From: Bacteroidota bacterium
Lineage (GTDB): Bacteria; Bacteroidota; Bacteroidia; Bacteroidales; JAAUTT01
Direction of reading: 5' to 3'
NCBI GenBank assembly: GCA_023429135.1
Contig: JAEYWD010000062.1
Location: forward strand, 1-64,000
Length of the DNA stretch: 64,000 bases
Below the pieces are notes generated by a model. That model was given only the letters and a program-made list of their open reading frames with translations. It was not told the origin of the DNA and made no database searches. The position numbers and the translations under genes are program-made. Positions 1 through 9,622 of this stretch are shown here, one piece after another. How positions within the stretch are numbered: position 1 is the first letter of the stretch; each line of letters starts with the position of its first letter.

Positions 1-2
1 AT

Positions 3-617
3 TTAGGAACAGGAGATCGGGTTATGATTCATAGTTTACAATCCAGTAACAATAATGCATCCGGTTTATTTGAGAATAATGGTGGATCAGGTTCTGGATT
101 GCTTATTAAAGCTGGTGCCGGAGGCCAGGAATATCCTATATTTAATGCCATGACATGGGCAGGTATTAGTCGATTTTATGTAAGAGGTGACGGTAATATA
201 GGAATAGGTACAACTTCGTCCCAAAACCTCCTCGATGTCAACGGCACCATCCACGCCCGCGAAGTGAAAGTAGACCTTACCGGCTGGAGCGACTTTGTTT
301 TTCACCCCTCGTACCAGCTAAAACCGTTAACGGAAGTGGAGAAATTTATTAAAACCAACGGCCATTTGCAGGAAATCCCCTCGGCTGCCGAAGTGGAACA
401 GAACGGGGTAAATGTGGGAGAAATGCAAAAGAAGTTGCTGCAGAAGGTGGAGGAGTTGACGTTGTATGTGATTGAGAAGGATAAGGAGATAATTGCATTG
501 AAAGCGGAAAAAGATAAGCAGCTTGAAGAGCAAAAAAAGAGAAATGGTGATCTTGAATTATTGCTTGTAGAGATGAATAAACGATTAGAAAAGTTAGAAA
601 ACAAAACAAACAAATGA
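3..617 (+). CDS. Tail-fibre-like exported protein, C-terminal part (5' end outside window)
   Basis: The frame is open to the window edge, and the methionine at position 24 lies inside an LGTGDRV-like repeat, so the gene begins upstream and only its C-terminal ~204 residues are seen. The visible part has a glycine-rich beta segment with an IGIGTTSSQ repeat. It is followed by a conserved module (LDVNGTIHARE, then FVFHPSYQLKPL, then GVNVGEMQKKLLQKVEELTLYVIE) and a charged coiled-coil tail. This module is typical of Bacteroidota proteins annotated as tail-fibre or peptidase S74-like domain proteins, which probably form surface trimers. I see no S74 catalytic dyad. The stop codon overlaps the next start as ATGA, suggesting translational coupling. 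The same module closes the genes at 614 and 9619. Function is inferred from family resemblance only. Confidence 0.8.
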   Translation, partial: LGTGDRVMIHSLQSSNNNASGLFENNGGSGSGLLIKAGAGGQEYPIFNAMTWAGISRFYVRGDGNIGIGTTSSQNLLDVNGTIHAREVKVDLTGWSDFVFHPSYQLKPLTEVEKFIKTNGHLQEIPSAAEVEQNGVNVGEMQKKLLQKVEELTLYVIEKDKEIIALKAEKDKQLEEQKKRNGDLELLLVEMNKRLEKLENKTNK

Positions 618-1897
618 TTTTTAATATGAATGTACGATTAATCTTTTCTGTCATTCTGATAAGTTTCTTTTTCAGGATACAAGGACAAACACTTTATGTA
701 CCGGAAGCCGATGGTCAAACACCTGGAATTTATAAATCGATTAACACTAATGTTGGTATTGGAACACCCAATCCAATCTCAAAGTTAGATGTAAATGGAG
801 GTTACGTTCGAATAACAAATACTGGAGAAACTGATATTCATTATATAGTTGATGCAAACCAATGGGAAGCTGGTACAAATTCAGCCGGAAATGGAACAGG
901 AAACAATCAATTCTTTTTTTACGATACCGATTATAGGCTTACTATCCAACGAGGGACCGGGAATGTGGGCATTGGAACACGCTGGCCAAGTGCCAGGCTC
1001 TCAATTCTCAGACAAGGTGGAATTCCGTCTATAAAGGCAGTGGATGAAGGTGGATCCAGTGGTTATGTTATAATTGATGGTTTTACCAGTGGTAAAAAAA
1101 CGGAAAATGCGGTTTCATTGAATCATTATATAGATGGAGAAGTCTGGCTTGCCAAGGGGGGGGGAAATGTTTCAATTGGAACAGATCCATTAAACTCAAA
1201 ACTTACAATTCTTCGCACACCTGGACTACCTTCATTAAAAGCTGCAAATGAAAATGGAAATAACTCTGGATATGTAATTATTGATGGTTATGGTAGTGGA
1301 AGCGGTCCAGATAATGCAGTTTCTTTGAATCACTATATAAATGGAGATGTTTGGCTTGCAGCTGGAGGAGGAAAGGTCGGGATTGGGACAGATAATCCCA
1401 ACGCAAAGCTTTCAATAAGGAGACCTTCTGGATTACCATCGATAAAGGCAGCCGATGAAGGCGGGTATGGATACTTAATCATTGATGGTTTCAAAAGCGG
1501 AGACAAGGTTAATAATTCAGTTTCTTTAAATCACTATGTAAATGGGAATGTATTGCTGGGGATGGGTGGTGGATATGTCGGAATTGGAATTGATAATCCC
1601 AAAAATCTCCTCGATGTCAAAGGCACCATTCACGCCCAGGAAGTTAAAGTGGATATGAATAACTGGAGCGACTTTGTTTTTCACCCCTCGTACCAGCTCA
1701 AACCGTTAATGGAAGTGGAAAAGTTTATTAAAGCCAATGGCCATTTGCACGATATCCCCTCGGCTGCCGAAGTGGAACAGAATGGGGTAAATGTGGGAGA
1801 GATGCAGAAGAAGTTGTTGCAAAAGGTCGAGGAATTGACGTTGTATGTGATTGAACTGAAGAAGGAAATAGAACAATTAAAACAAAATCAAAAATGA
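614..1897 (+). CDS. Tail-fibre-like exported protein with three tandem repeats
   Basis: This 427-residue protein starts at an ATGA overlap with the preceding gene. A start at 626 (MNVRLIFSVILIS) would give a cleaner signal peptide ending near the IQGQT sequence. The body contains VGIGTPNP-type beta repeats and three consecutive ~75-residue units. Each unit holds a proline-leucine-proline-S-(I/L)-KA segment, an IIDG segment and a VSLNHY segment. The C-terminal cassette (LDVKGTIHAQE, FVFHPSYQLKPL, GVNVGEMQKK) is shared with the neighbouring family members and ends in a short coiled coil. No catalytic motif is visible. It is likely an exported trimeric fibre or adhesin-like protein (inference), probably co-transcribed with both neighbours. 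Confidence 0.82.
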   Translation: MIFNMNVRLIFSVILISFFFRIQGQTLYVPEADGQTPGIYKSINTNVGIGTPNPISKLDVNGGYVRITNTGETDIHYIVDANQWEAGTNSAGNGTGNNQFFFYDTDYRLTIQRGTGNVGIGTRWPSARLSILRQGGIPSIKAVDEGGSSGYVIIDGFTSGKKTENAVSLNHYIDGEVWLAKGGGNVSIGTDPLNSKLTILRTPGLPSLKAANENGNNSGYVIIDGYGSGSGPDNAVSLNHYINGDVWLAAGGGKVGIGTDNPNAKLSIRRPSGLPSIKAADEGGYGYLIIDGFKSGDKVNNSVSLNHYVNGNVLLGMGGGYVGIGIDNPKNLLDVKGTIHAQEVKVDMNNWSDFVFHPSYQLKPLMEVEKFIKANGHLHDIPSAAEVEQNGVNVGEMQKKLLQKVEELTLYVIELKKEIEQLKQNQK

Positions 1898-1958
1898 AAG
1901 TCATTTTATTGTACACATACTTTTTATTCACTTTTCTAAACAATTAATTAAATTAAAT

Positions 1959-3053
1959 ATGAAAGCATTAATTTTTATTATTTATATCTTATTAATTTCT
2001 ATAGGTCTTCAGGCTCAAGATACTATAAAAGTTAAAGGTATGGTTATTCATTTAAAAGATATTCCTTTTAATCGCCCTTATAAAATAATTCAGCAAAGTA
2101 CAAAGAAAAGTACTGATGCCAAAGATGGTAAAGGACATTATGATCCAATAGTTCTTGTATCGAAAAATAAGAAACAGGTTGCCCTTATTTCAAAACAAGA
2201 AAATGTATTAAAAGCTGTTGATACTTCGATTGAAGAATCAACAATAGAGATGTATGATAATAAAGGTAATATAAAATGGACAACAAAAAAGCGGGATTAT
2301 ACACCATGTGATGGCCGAATTTCTGGAGTAACTGGCAAATCTTATTTTATTTGGTGCAGTGACGAACATATTGATAAACTTATATTATATGATAATCAAG
2401 GAAAGGAAGAGTTTTCAGATGACAATGCATTATCGATTCATTCTGATGCTAATATGAATATTCTTTATTATCAAAAAAAACATGAAAAAAAACAAACACT
2501 TTATTATTATAATTCAATAAGCAAGAATAATTGGAGTAAAACATTTGATTCCAAGATGCCTTTTACTGTATTAACTATTTCCGCTGATGGTAATTATTGC
2601 CTTGGTGGATTAGTTTCAGATAACAATTCCAAATTATTGTGTATTGATGGGAAAGGAGAGGTTAAGTGGCAAAGGGATTTCATAGAAAATTTAGGGGGAT
2701 ATAACATTTCAAATCGAGGAGATTATATCATACGAATCATCAATAGTAAGTTTTGGGAATTATATACTGGCAAAGGAGAGTTAATCTTTAAAAAGGAGGG
2801 AGAAACTATTAGAGGGTATAAATTTTTACCAAATGTAGGGTGTTTTGTTCAAAATGATGAAACAATTATTTCAATAGCATCAAATATAAGTTCAAATAAA
2901 AGTATAGTTGCTTTTTACGATTTAAAAGGGAAACTGCTTGGTCATATTCTTGTGCCATATGAAGGTAATTATTATGTTGAACTATTACCTGATGGAAAAT
3001 ACCATCTATACTTTAATAATCAAGAAGTATCAACATATTTTCCAAAATGGTAA
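1959..3053 (+). CDS. Exported beta-propeller-like protein of unknown function
   Basis: A 364-residue protein with an N-terminal signal peptide (hydrophobic stretch ending LQAQ). The mature part has repeated blades of the kind 'D-(N/G)-K-G-(N/E)-x-K-W', for example YDNKGNIKWTT, CIDGKGEVKWQRD and LYTGKGELIFKKE. These resemble PQQ- or WD40-like beta-propeller blades that bind ligands or partners at cell surfaces. No sorting domain is seen at the C-terminus, so it probably stays periplasmic or is released by another route. It lies 61 bp after the tail-fibre gene and 18 bp before the giant type A protein, so it is likely in the same transcript. I do not recognise a named family. Confidence 0.72.
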   Translation: MKALIFIIYILLISIGLQAQDTIKVKGMVIHLKDIPFNRPYKIIQQSTKKSTDAKDGKGHYDPIVLVSKNKKQVALISKQENVLKAVDTSIEESTIEMYDNKGNIKWTTKKRDYTPCDGRISGVTGKSYFIWCSDEHIDKLILYDNQGKEEFSDDNALSIHSDANMNILYYQKKHEKKQTLYYYNSISKNNWSKTFDSKMPFTVLTISADGNYCLGGLVSDNNSKLLCIDGKGEVKWQRDFIENLGGYNISNRGDYIIRIINSKFWELYTGKGELIFKKEGETIRGYKFLPNVGCFVQNDETIISIASNISSNKSIVAFYDLKGKLLGHILVPYEGNYYVELLPDGKYHLYFNNQEVSTYFPKW

Positions 3054-3071
3054 TACTGCAAAATTTTAATT

Positions 3072-6000
3072 ATGAAAAAATATATTATTATAATTACGTT
3101 ATTTTCACTTTTTGTTGATTTGTTTTCACAAGCTCAAAATCCAATCGATAGAGGTAATAATGCTTTTACTGGAGGATTCTTAAGTGATTTTGGACCTAGA
3201 TACGTTGGTCAAGGTTCAAAATTTCATTTTGGACTTGACTATTCTTTACCTCAAACTGCTAACCAAGCAGCCTATACTGTTGAAGCAGGAGATATAGTTA
3301 GTTTGCCGAGAGCGGTTCATGCTGGTAACCTTGAGGTTATAGAAGTTGGAACTTGGCGGTATATGCATGCGTTATTTGGTCAAAGCAATGATGGTCTCTG
3401 GGAAGCAAAACTAGATAATTATGGTCAACCAGTATTAATTGTAAGAAGCAATGCCAATACACCAATACATGCTTATGTGGAGGCAGGCTATCCGCGTTCG
3501 ACTTATACGGAACATGGAATAACATTGAATGTTGAAAGATCGATAGGTAGTGGGGAGATAATATTTAGACCTAATACATGGAATCATCTGCATTTGGATA
3601 GAGGAAACCTAATTTTTACGAACCCATTATCGTTTATGCAAAGGACAGATGTTAACCCTCCAAATACAACAATTCGCCTAAAATATAATAATTCCAATGT
3701 CGCAACTGTTTTTCCTGCCAATGTTATTTATGGTAATACAATAGTTGAAAGTGATATCGATTATCAAGGTGAGTACGATTTAGACAATGTGTTAATTCAA
3801 TTAATTCAAAATAACACTCCAGTCGATCTATTTTCTTGGCATTATACTGGAAATAATCATATTGTATGTACAAGTTATTCAACAGGAGTAAGTAATACTC
3901 CACAGTACAATATTCGTCAAATAGGAACATTAAATACTATACTTACTGATGCAAGAGAAGGAATATTCCCAGTAGCCAATGCAGGAAGGGATATTTTAAA
4001 GTATCATTTTAACAGCCAACAAACAGACCCAACGTCGACAGTTGCAAAAGGTTTTCGTTATAGAGACGGGCAGTATACCATACGTGTAACAGCTAATGAT
4101 CTTACTGGACATAATACTCCACAAAATTTATTGAGGACAATTGATAATTTACGTCCCTATATCGAAAAAGTAGAAGTCCGAAAAAATAACAGTACTGGAA
4201 CCCTTTTTTATGAAGGACATTGGACCTGGGACGGAAGTGGTTTGGTTTTTTCGTGTCAATCGCCTGTTGCTATAACCAGTAGCGATATTGTTTACGTGAA
4301 AATATTTGCAAGCGAGCCTATGCGAGATGTTGAAGTTACAGCCTTTGGGAGAACCCTCAATTATACCAAGGTTGGCACTAACGATCAGCAATGGGAACAT
4401 ACTTATCCTGCTTCAAGCTCAAACGTTGGTTCAAAGAAAATCGTTACTACTTACAATAGTCATGATTTGGCAGGTAATCGCTTATCTGGTTTTGTTACAA
4501 ATGCCAGAGTTACAAGTATTCCTGTGCGTCAAAGTAATGGAATATGGTCTCCGGTTCCAATCCCAGATAATGATCAGGTTCATACTCTCTCGGCTACATC
4601 TTCAAAAGCAAAAATAGGATTTTGGGATATTGTCAAAAATGCATATATCGATTATGCCAAATTTATAATTTTATCAACTAAATTACAGATGAAGTTAATA
4701 CCACTCGGTATGCCAATGTATAAGAGTGCTTCTGTTGATGGAAGCGAACTTTGGACAATAACTGATCCGGATGGGATTAAAACTTCGTATACACAGGGAG
4801 ATTTTGAATATCAATTTTCCAAATTGGGTACTTATACAGTTTCAGTTTCAGTTCAGAATGGTTCCGGAACAGACGAAGATGTGAAAACTATTACCGTAAC
4901 TGATGGGACAACACCAAATTTTACACAAACTGCGAGTGGTCAAAATTCTTTGACAATCAATTTCTCCGATCAATCAGCCAGTCCGGAAAATATTGACTCC
5001 TGGTACTGGGATTTCGGTGATTCCTACACATCTGATGAGCAAAACCCTTCACATACTTATTCACAGGCTGGTAATTACCTGGTAACGTTAAGGATTACAA
5101 ATAATGTTTCACAAGCTAAAGAAATTCAGAAAACAATATATGTTGAAGATAGACCAGGTATGCAGGTGGATTTCTATCTGGGAAATAATCCGGGCGCATA
5201 TTCTATTCAACCTAACACCATTGCTCAATTTATCAGCAAAGTTACAAATGCGGCAGGTGGGTGTACGTATCGATGGGATTTTGGCGATGGTTCTGCAGTA
5301 AGCAGTAGTCCATTTCCCATGCATACGTATTCTACAAGTGGGAATTATACTGCATCTCTAACCGTTACCGACAATAATGGTAGTCAAACTGTTTCGCATC
5401 CTATAAGAGTGAGTCAGGTAGGTGCTATAAACGCCTCCTTTACGGCCAGTGCTTCCAATAAAACAGCTACTTTTACTCTAACCTCAAATCAATATGTAAC
5501 TGCTTATTTATATTTTGGTGATGGTTGTTCTTCTACTCCATTTAGTGTTGATCCAAACTTTCCCCAAACATTAACCCATACGTATTCTTATACAAATAAT
5601 TATGATGCTATTTTATATGTTAATTACAATGGACAATGGGTAAATGCATTTTCCGAAGAGGTTTCATTACCCGGAACACCAGCGAAACCTTTAATCATGA
5701 TAAATTTACATGATTGTTTACCTGTCAATAAACCTTGGGTTGCTGCTAACATCGTTGATATAACACCTTGGTACCCTAACCGAGGTACAGTTTCTTCAAA
5801 TTCTCCAAGTGAAATTGAAAGGAACAAACCTTATTACTACGAATGCCAATGGAGAGCTGTTTATAATAATACTACATTAAATAATTTCTTCAGCCATGGT
5901 ATTGAACCATATCAATACTTAAATATTAATGATCCCGCTGTACAAAATTGTTTCTCAAGGAACGAACCATTTAAATGTATGGTTTATTTAGATGTATATG

Positions 6001-8540
6001 ATGGCAGTTCTCCATTAAAAGTATACCAAACAAGCAGAGAAGTGATACTTTATCCTCCAGTTAAAATTGACTTAAGCAATTCTTATCAGGCATGTTCCAA
6101 TACCTCATTAGAGTTTTTGCCCAATATCACCGGAGGAATGCCACCATATGAATACACATGGATTAACTCCTCTGGAAATCCTGAATCTTTTGATCCATCA
6201 AAAATAATTTTAGTTGGAAGTCAATCTAATACGTATAAACTGTTGATAAGGGATGGCAGGTCTGGTATGAGTGGCTGTTACAATTATGGAGAAAAATCCT
6301 TTACAATACAACCTTCTCCTGTAACTGTTGAAGCCGGTAATACTATTAATGTATGTGGTTTAAATGCTGTTGGTTCTATAAGCCCTGTAATTTCAGGAGG
6401 AGCCGGGCAAAACAGTTATTTATGGACTCCTTCTTTAGGGCTGAATTCTAACACTATTTCAAATCCATATATGTCTTCATCACAAAAGGGGTCTCAAATT
6501 TATACATTAACTGTAACAGATAAATATGGTTGTACTGGTTCCGATCAGGTCCAGGTGAACTTTAATGAGGTCCCACGAATAGACATGGTTACCGATGTAA
6601 GTATAAATTATGGACAAACAAAAACAATAACTCCGGTTATATTTGGGGGATCAGGAAATTATAACTTCTTATGGTCAAATGGAGAAACTTCTCAGAATAT
6701 TACAGTTGGTGAAACTTCGCCTCTAAGTTTAACATTGACAGTAAAAGACAATATTTCAGGTTGTACATCTCAGGCAACAGTAAATGTTTTAACGAAATTC
6801 AATACTATTACATCACAAAATAATTTTCGTTATGGCAGAAGAGCATATAATACATCAATTCCTGTAAAATGTACTCCTAGTAAAATTAGGTACACGGCTC
6901 ATAGTGATTGTCCATGGGTTACTATAACATCAGGTAGTTCAGGTATTTCAGAGGATAAAATTGTAATTAGTGTAGCGGCAAATCCGTATGGTACTACCAG
7001 AAACGGCAAGTTAATAATTGAATCGTCAGGAGCATTAAATAGTCCATTTGAAATAAATTTGACTCAAACGGGCGAAGATTTGCCAATTCAGGTACCATCG
7101 GCTTATATTAGCATCCAGGAGGCTATAAATGAAGCCGTTAATGGAGATAGAATTGAAGTTGATGAAGGACAATATTATGAGAATCTTATATTTTCAGGTA
7201 GTAAAAAAATTTCTATTAAATCAACTGGATGTCCTGAAAATACAATTCTCTCGCCAGCAACCAATTCACAACCGATTGTGAGTTATACTAATAGTAATTC
7301 TTCTATACTTCAAGGTTTCACTATTACTGGCAATAATTTATCTGCCACATATGATGATGGGAGTGGAATTTTTATTTCACAATCCAGTCCGGAACTTTAT
7401 GATCTAATTATAAAAAATAATATCACTAACTATGGTGCTGGTGGTGGTATTTATATTTCTGCTGGATCATATCCGAAATTGGTTAATTTAAAAATCTTAC
7501 AAAACCTGGCTGATGAAGGAGGCGGTATTTATTCTTTAGGTAACCCTACACTCCAAAATGTTTTAATCGCTGAAAACAGAGTGATTGGTACTCCTGGTAA
7601 TGACCGTGCCAATGGTACTGGTGGGGGTTTGCATTCTTATGGAAATATAACTATGGATAACGTTACAATATCAAACAATATTTATCCAACCGGGTTTGAC
7701 AGATGCGGGGGTCTAACAGTTTCAGGGGGAACCATCACTTTAAATAGTTGCATTGTTACTGATCAGATTGGTTCTTATGGAACATCCTCCCTAAATACGT
7801 TTCGTTCCGACATACCTTTGTCTATCAAAGGTACAACAACTACAAGGTGGGGTATAGGCAGTATAGCATTGGATCCCAAACTTGATAATAGTTACCATTT
7901 AATGACCGGGTCTCCTTGTATTAATAATGGGAATCCTACAAGACCTGATAAGGATGGCAGTATAAATGATATGGGCTTTACAGGAGGAAAAGGTATCTAT
8001 GATAATGTAGTTCAGGTTTGCACTAAAGGAATGACAATTAATCCAACACCAGGATATTTACAAATAGCTGGTAGCTGTTCAATGACTTATTTGTCAGAAG
8101 AATCTGCAAACTATTTAGCAACAAGGCAGATAATATTAGGTAATGGATTTACAGCAAGCCATGGAAGTAATTTAACATTTAAAATCCAACCATACTATAA
8201 TGAACCATTTCAATATGATGATAGATGTCAGTCATTAAAAAAAGGAACAATTTCATTTGATATAAACAGAGAATATTTTGATAATAATTCGAGTGATTTG
8301 GGTTTTGATTTTGTCATATACCCAAATCCAACAACAGATAAAGTTAGATTAGAATTAAAGCAAACTTTTAATCTCGAAAGTAAAATTGAAATAATAGATT
8401 TATCAGGTAAGGTTCTGGAGAAATTTCATGCTTTCGGAGAGATTGTAGATTTGGATTTTTCTAAATATGCAGTTGGTCTGTATTTTATTAAAATGTTCAA
8501 TGGCAATAATATTAAAGCTAAACTCATTCAAAAGATATAA
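3072..8540 (+). CDS. Giant T9SS type A cargo: M23-like N-terminus, PKD domains, beta-helix
   Basis: An 1822-residue secreted protein. A signal peptide (residues 1-22) is followed by a domain at ~30-180 holding HFGLD (H52, D56) and NHLHLD (H172, H174). These match the HxxxD and HxH metal-ligand pattern of M23/LytM peptidases. Two PKD domains follow at ~610-785 (motifs YWDFGD and YRWDFGDGS), then Ig-like and BACON-like segments, the latter at ~1254-1335. A right-handed beta-helix lies at ~1340-1605 and a '3-coathanger stack'-like region at ~1650-1705. The C-terminus (from ~1747, beginning IYPNPTTDK and ending KLIQKI) is a T9SS type A sorting domain, so export through the outer membrane is expected. 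The mixture suggests a surface adhesin or polymer-binding protein. Whether the M23-like part is active is unknown. Confidence 0.88.
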   Translation: MKKYIIIITLFSLFVDLFSQAQNPIDRGNNAFTGGFLSDFGPRYVGQGSKFHFGLDYSLPQTANQAAYTVEAGDIVSLPRAVHAGNLEVIEVGTWRYMHALFGQSNDGLWEAKLDNYGQPVLIVRSNANTPIHAYVEAGYPRSTYTEHGITLNVERSIGSGEIIFRPNTWNHLHLDRGNLIFTNPLSFMQRTDVNPPNTTIRLKYNNSNVATVFPANVIYGNTIVESDIDYQGEYDLDNVLIQLIQNNTPVDLFSWHYTGNNHIVCTSYSTGVSNTPQYNIRQIGTLNTILTDAREGIFPVANAGRDILKYHFNSQQTDPTSTVAKGFRYRDGQYTIRVTANDLTGHNTPQNLLRTIDNLRPYIEKVEVRKNNSTGTLFYEGHWTWDGSGLVFSCQSPVAITSSDIVYVKIFASEPMRDVEVTAFGRTLNYTKVGTNDQQWEHTYPASSSNVGSKKIVTTYNSHDLAGNRLSGFVTNARVTSIPVRQSNGIWSPVPIPDNDQVHTLSATSSKAKIGFWDIVKNAYIDYAKFIILSTKLQMKLIPLGMPMYKSASVDGSELWTITDPDGIKTSYTQGDFEYQFSKLGTYTVSVSVQNGSGTDEDVKTITVTDGTTPNFTQTASGQNSLTINFSDQSASPENIDSWYWDFGDSYTSDEQNPSHTYSQAGNYLVTLRITNNVSQAKEIQKTIYVEDRPGMQVDFYLGNNPGAYSIQPNTIAQFISKVTNAAGGCTYRWDFGDGSAVSSSPFPMHTYSTSGNYTASLTVTDNNGSQTVSHPIRVSQVGAINASFTASASNKTATFTLTSNQYVTAYLYFGDGCSSTPFSVDPNFPQTLTHTYSYTNNYDAILYVNYNGQWVNAFSEEVSLPGTPAKPLIMINLHDCLPVNKPWVAANIVDITPWYPNRGTVSSNSPSEIERNKPYYYECQWRAVYNNTTLNNFFSHGIEPYQYLNINDPAVQNCFSRNEPFKCMVYLDVYDGSSPLKVYQTSREVILYPPVKIDLSNSYQACSNTSLEFLPNITGGMPPYEYTWINSSGNPESFDPSKIILVGSQSNTYKLLIRDGRSGMSGCYNYGEKSFTIQPSPVTVEAGNTINVCGLNAVGSISPVISGGAGQNSYLWTPSLGLNSNTISNPYMSSSQKGSQIYTLTVTDKYGCTGSDQVQVNFNEVPRIDMVTDVSINYGQTKTITPVIFGGSGNYNFLWSNGETSQNITVGETSPLSLTLTVKDNISGCTSQATVNVLTKFNTITSQNNFRYGRRAYNTSIPVKCTPSKIRYTAHSDCPWVTITSGSSGISEDKIVISVAANPYGTTRNGKLIIESSGALNSPFEINLTQTGEDLPIQVPSAYISIQEAINEAVNGDRIEVDEGQYYENLIFSGSKKISIKSTGCPENTILSPATNSQPIVSYTNSNSSILQGFTITGNNLSATYDDGSGIFISQSSPELYDLIIKNNITNYGAGGGIYISAGSYPKLVNLKILQNLADEGGGIYSLGNPTLQNVLIAENRVIGTPGNDRANGTGGGLHSYGNITMDNVTISNNIYPTGFDRCGGLTVSGGTITLNSCIVTDQIGSYGTSSLNTFRSDIPLSIKGTTTTRWGIGSIALDPKLDNSYHLMTGSPCINNGNPTRPDKDGSINDMGFTGGKGIYDNVVQVCTKGMTINPTPGYLQIAGSCSMTYLSEESANYLATRQIILGNGFTASHGSNLTFKIQPYYNEPFQYDDRCQSLKKGTISFDINREYFDNNSSDLGFDFVIYPNPTTDKVRLELKQTFNLESKIEIIDLSGKVLEKFHAFGEIVDLDFSKYAVGLYFIKMFNGNNIKAKLIQKI

Positions 8541-8577
8541 TTCTTCAGATAAGCTAAATATTAGTTCAGAGCGCTGA

Positions 8578-8625
8578 GCGGCATTTGCAATGTCGCTTGT
8601 AACAGAGCCGGTATTGCAAACCGGC
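8578..8625. repeat. Two adjacent small palindromes with TTTGC/TTGCAA cores
   Basis: 8578-8596 has arms GCGGCATT and AATGTCGC around a TGC loop (one mismatch). 8607-8625 has perfect arms GCCGGT and ACCGGC around ATTGCAA. They belong to the same class of REP-like palindromes seen at 12008-12058 and 12190-12207. No matching transposase is visible in the window. Confidence 0.6.
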
Positions 8626-8643
8626 AAAAGGATAAAGCAGAAA

Positions 8644-8668
8644 GCCGGGGCAGCCCGGTTTTTTTGTT
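8644..8668 (+). terminator. Rho-independent terminator after giant type A gene
   Basis: A GC-rich hairpin (GCCGGGG, CAG loop, CCCGGT) is followed directly by seven T residues. It lies 104 bp after the stop of the 1822-residue gene. The near-identical hairpin phrase recurs after the OmpA gene at 26284. Confidence 0.8.
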
Positions 8669-8779
8669 TATAGCGCAGCCACGTTTTTCTGGAAAAAGTC
8701 TTTAAACTTCTTTTGGTGTTTTGGTTTTTGGTGAGCATGGTGTCAATAATTTTGAATACCACCGATCGGTCATCCCCTT

Positions 8780-8803
8780 GATGGGCGTAGTTTGCGATAA
8801 TTT
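8780..8803 (+). repeat. Dispersed repeat copy 1 (shared with 11973-11998)
   Basis: The stretch beginning GATGGGCGTAGTTTGC recurs almost identically at 11973, where it forms the last codons of a truncated gene. It marks the edge of a degenerate non-coding repeat that flanks the tail-fibre cluster on both sides. Confidence 0.6.
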
Positions 8804-9388
8804 GCATCGCGTTCCTTTCTTAACAGTCATTTCTGAACGACATTTGCGGAGCAAGAATAAAGGATAAAACGGAGCTGGCGCGGATTTGCAATCAGTACCT
8901 TTCTTAACAGTCGTTCATTCCCTTCGGTCATAAGATCGCCTTCGGCTAAGTTCCGAACGACATTTGCACAGCAAACGCGCGCGAACATTTAGAGATTTGT
9001 TTTTACAAACCATAAAAAGCTTACCCAATAACGTTGTTTTTCTCAATTGTTAATAACTTTTATGAATTACCTTTTTATCTAAAAAACAGAGTATTACATT
9101 TTTTTTGATTTTTAATTATGAAAATAGCGCTTTGGTGCGTCAAAACTGAAATTTGTATCGTTCGACCACATATTTTCAGGATAAATCATAGCTATTTTTA
9201 GTTATCTTATTGTAATTTAAAAGTTTTCCAAATAAGGCTTTTGCTTTTTCATTATTTTTTTCTTTTTCTATTTTCGGTCCGTAAAAGTTTTAAACGCTAT
9301 TTTGATTGTGAAGTTGAATTTAGATGTTAGGGGAAAATCGAATAGCAGGTAAAGCACAGAACTACTAAACACAGTTACCTGCAAGACC

Positions 9389-9622
9389 ATGAGTTATCAA
9401 TTACTATCGGCTAAGGATATACCTGCCGCAACTGCTGTCAACAGGTTTTCGGAAAACTTACGATTGCTTTTTTGGTGGTTGCTACCCCAAAATATAATGG
9501 CAATTGAAGACTTTATTGCCAATTTCAAAACCATTACTTCGGCCACTTGCATTACTATGAGAAAACTCCCCAGAATATCTGCCGGGGAAAAATCAAATAA
9601 CCTAAGCTTTTTAAATATATGA
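9389..9622 (+). CDS. Small hypothetical ORF, uncertain
   Basis: A 77-codon frame whose stop overlaps the next start by ATGA. It has no clear ribosome binding site, signal peptide or known motif. Its composition (FWWLLPQN, a scattered methionine-rich stretch) is not clearly protein-like. The overlap could mean translational coupling to the tail-fibre gene or could be chance. It may instead be leader DNA or a remnant of an older gene. Confidence 0.25.
   Translation: MSYQLLSAKDIPAATAVNRFSENLRLLFWWLLPQNIMAIEDFIANFKTITSATCITMRKLPRISAGEKSNNLSFLNI

Larger units (their letters stand above)
8541..9388. other. Gene-poor spacer with palindromic repeats and terminator
   Basis: About 850 bases without a convincing gene. 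The left third has a terminator and small palindromes containing TTTGC/GCAAA cores. It also has recurring phrases such as CTTTCTTAACAGTC, followed by CGACATTTGC, seen twice (8814-8846 and 8902-8957). The right part, from about 9000, is very AT-rich with long T runs and no recognisable signal. An antisense frame at 8403-8807 has no protein-like features and overlaps the end of the neighbouring gene. Confidence 0.6.

Noticed and set aside
302..613. Antisense frames over the fibre-gene cassettes (also at 10422-10628 and 1728-1943)
   Set aside because: They recur only because the cassette DNA is repeated; the sense frame is clearly coding.
8403..8807. 134-codon antisense frame over the end of the giant type A gene
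   Set aside because: It overlaps a strong sense gene and a terminator hairpin, has no ribosome site and no protein-like pattern.
9389..9622. Transposase remnant
   Set aside because: No catalytic residues or terminal inverted repeats could be identified; left as an uncertain small frame.
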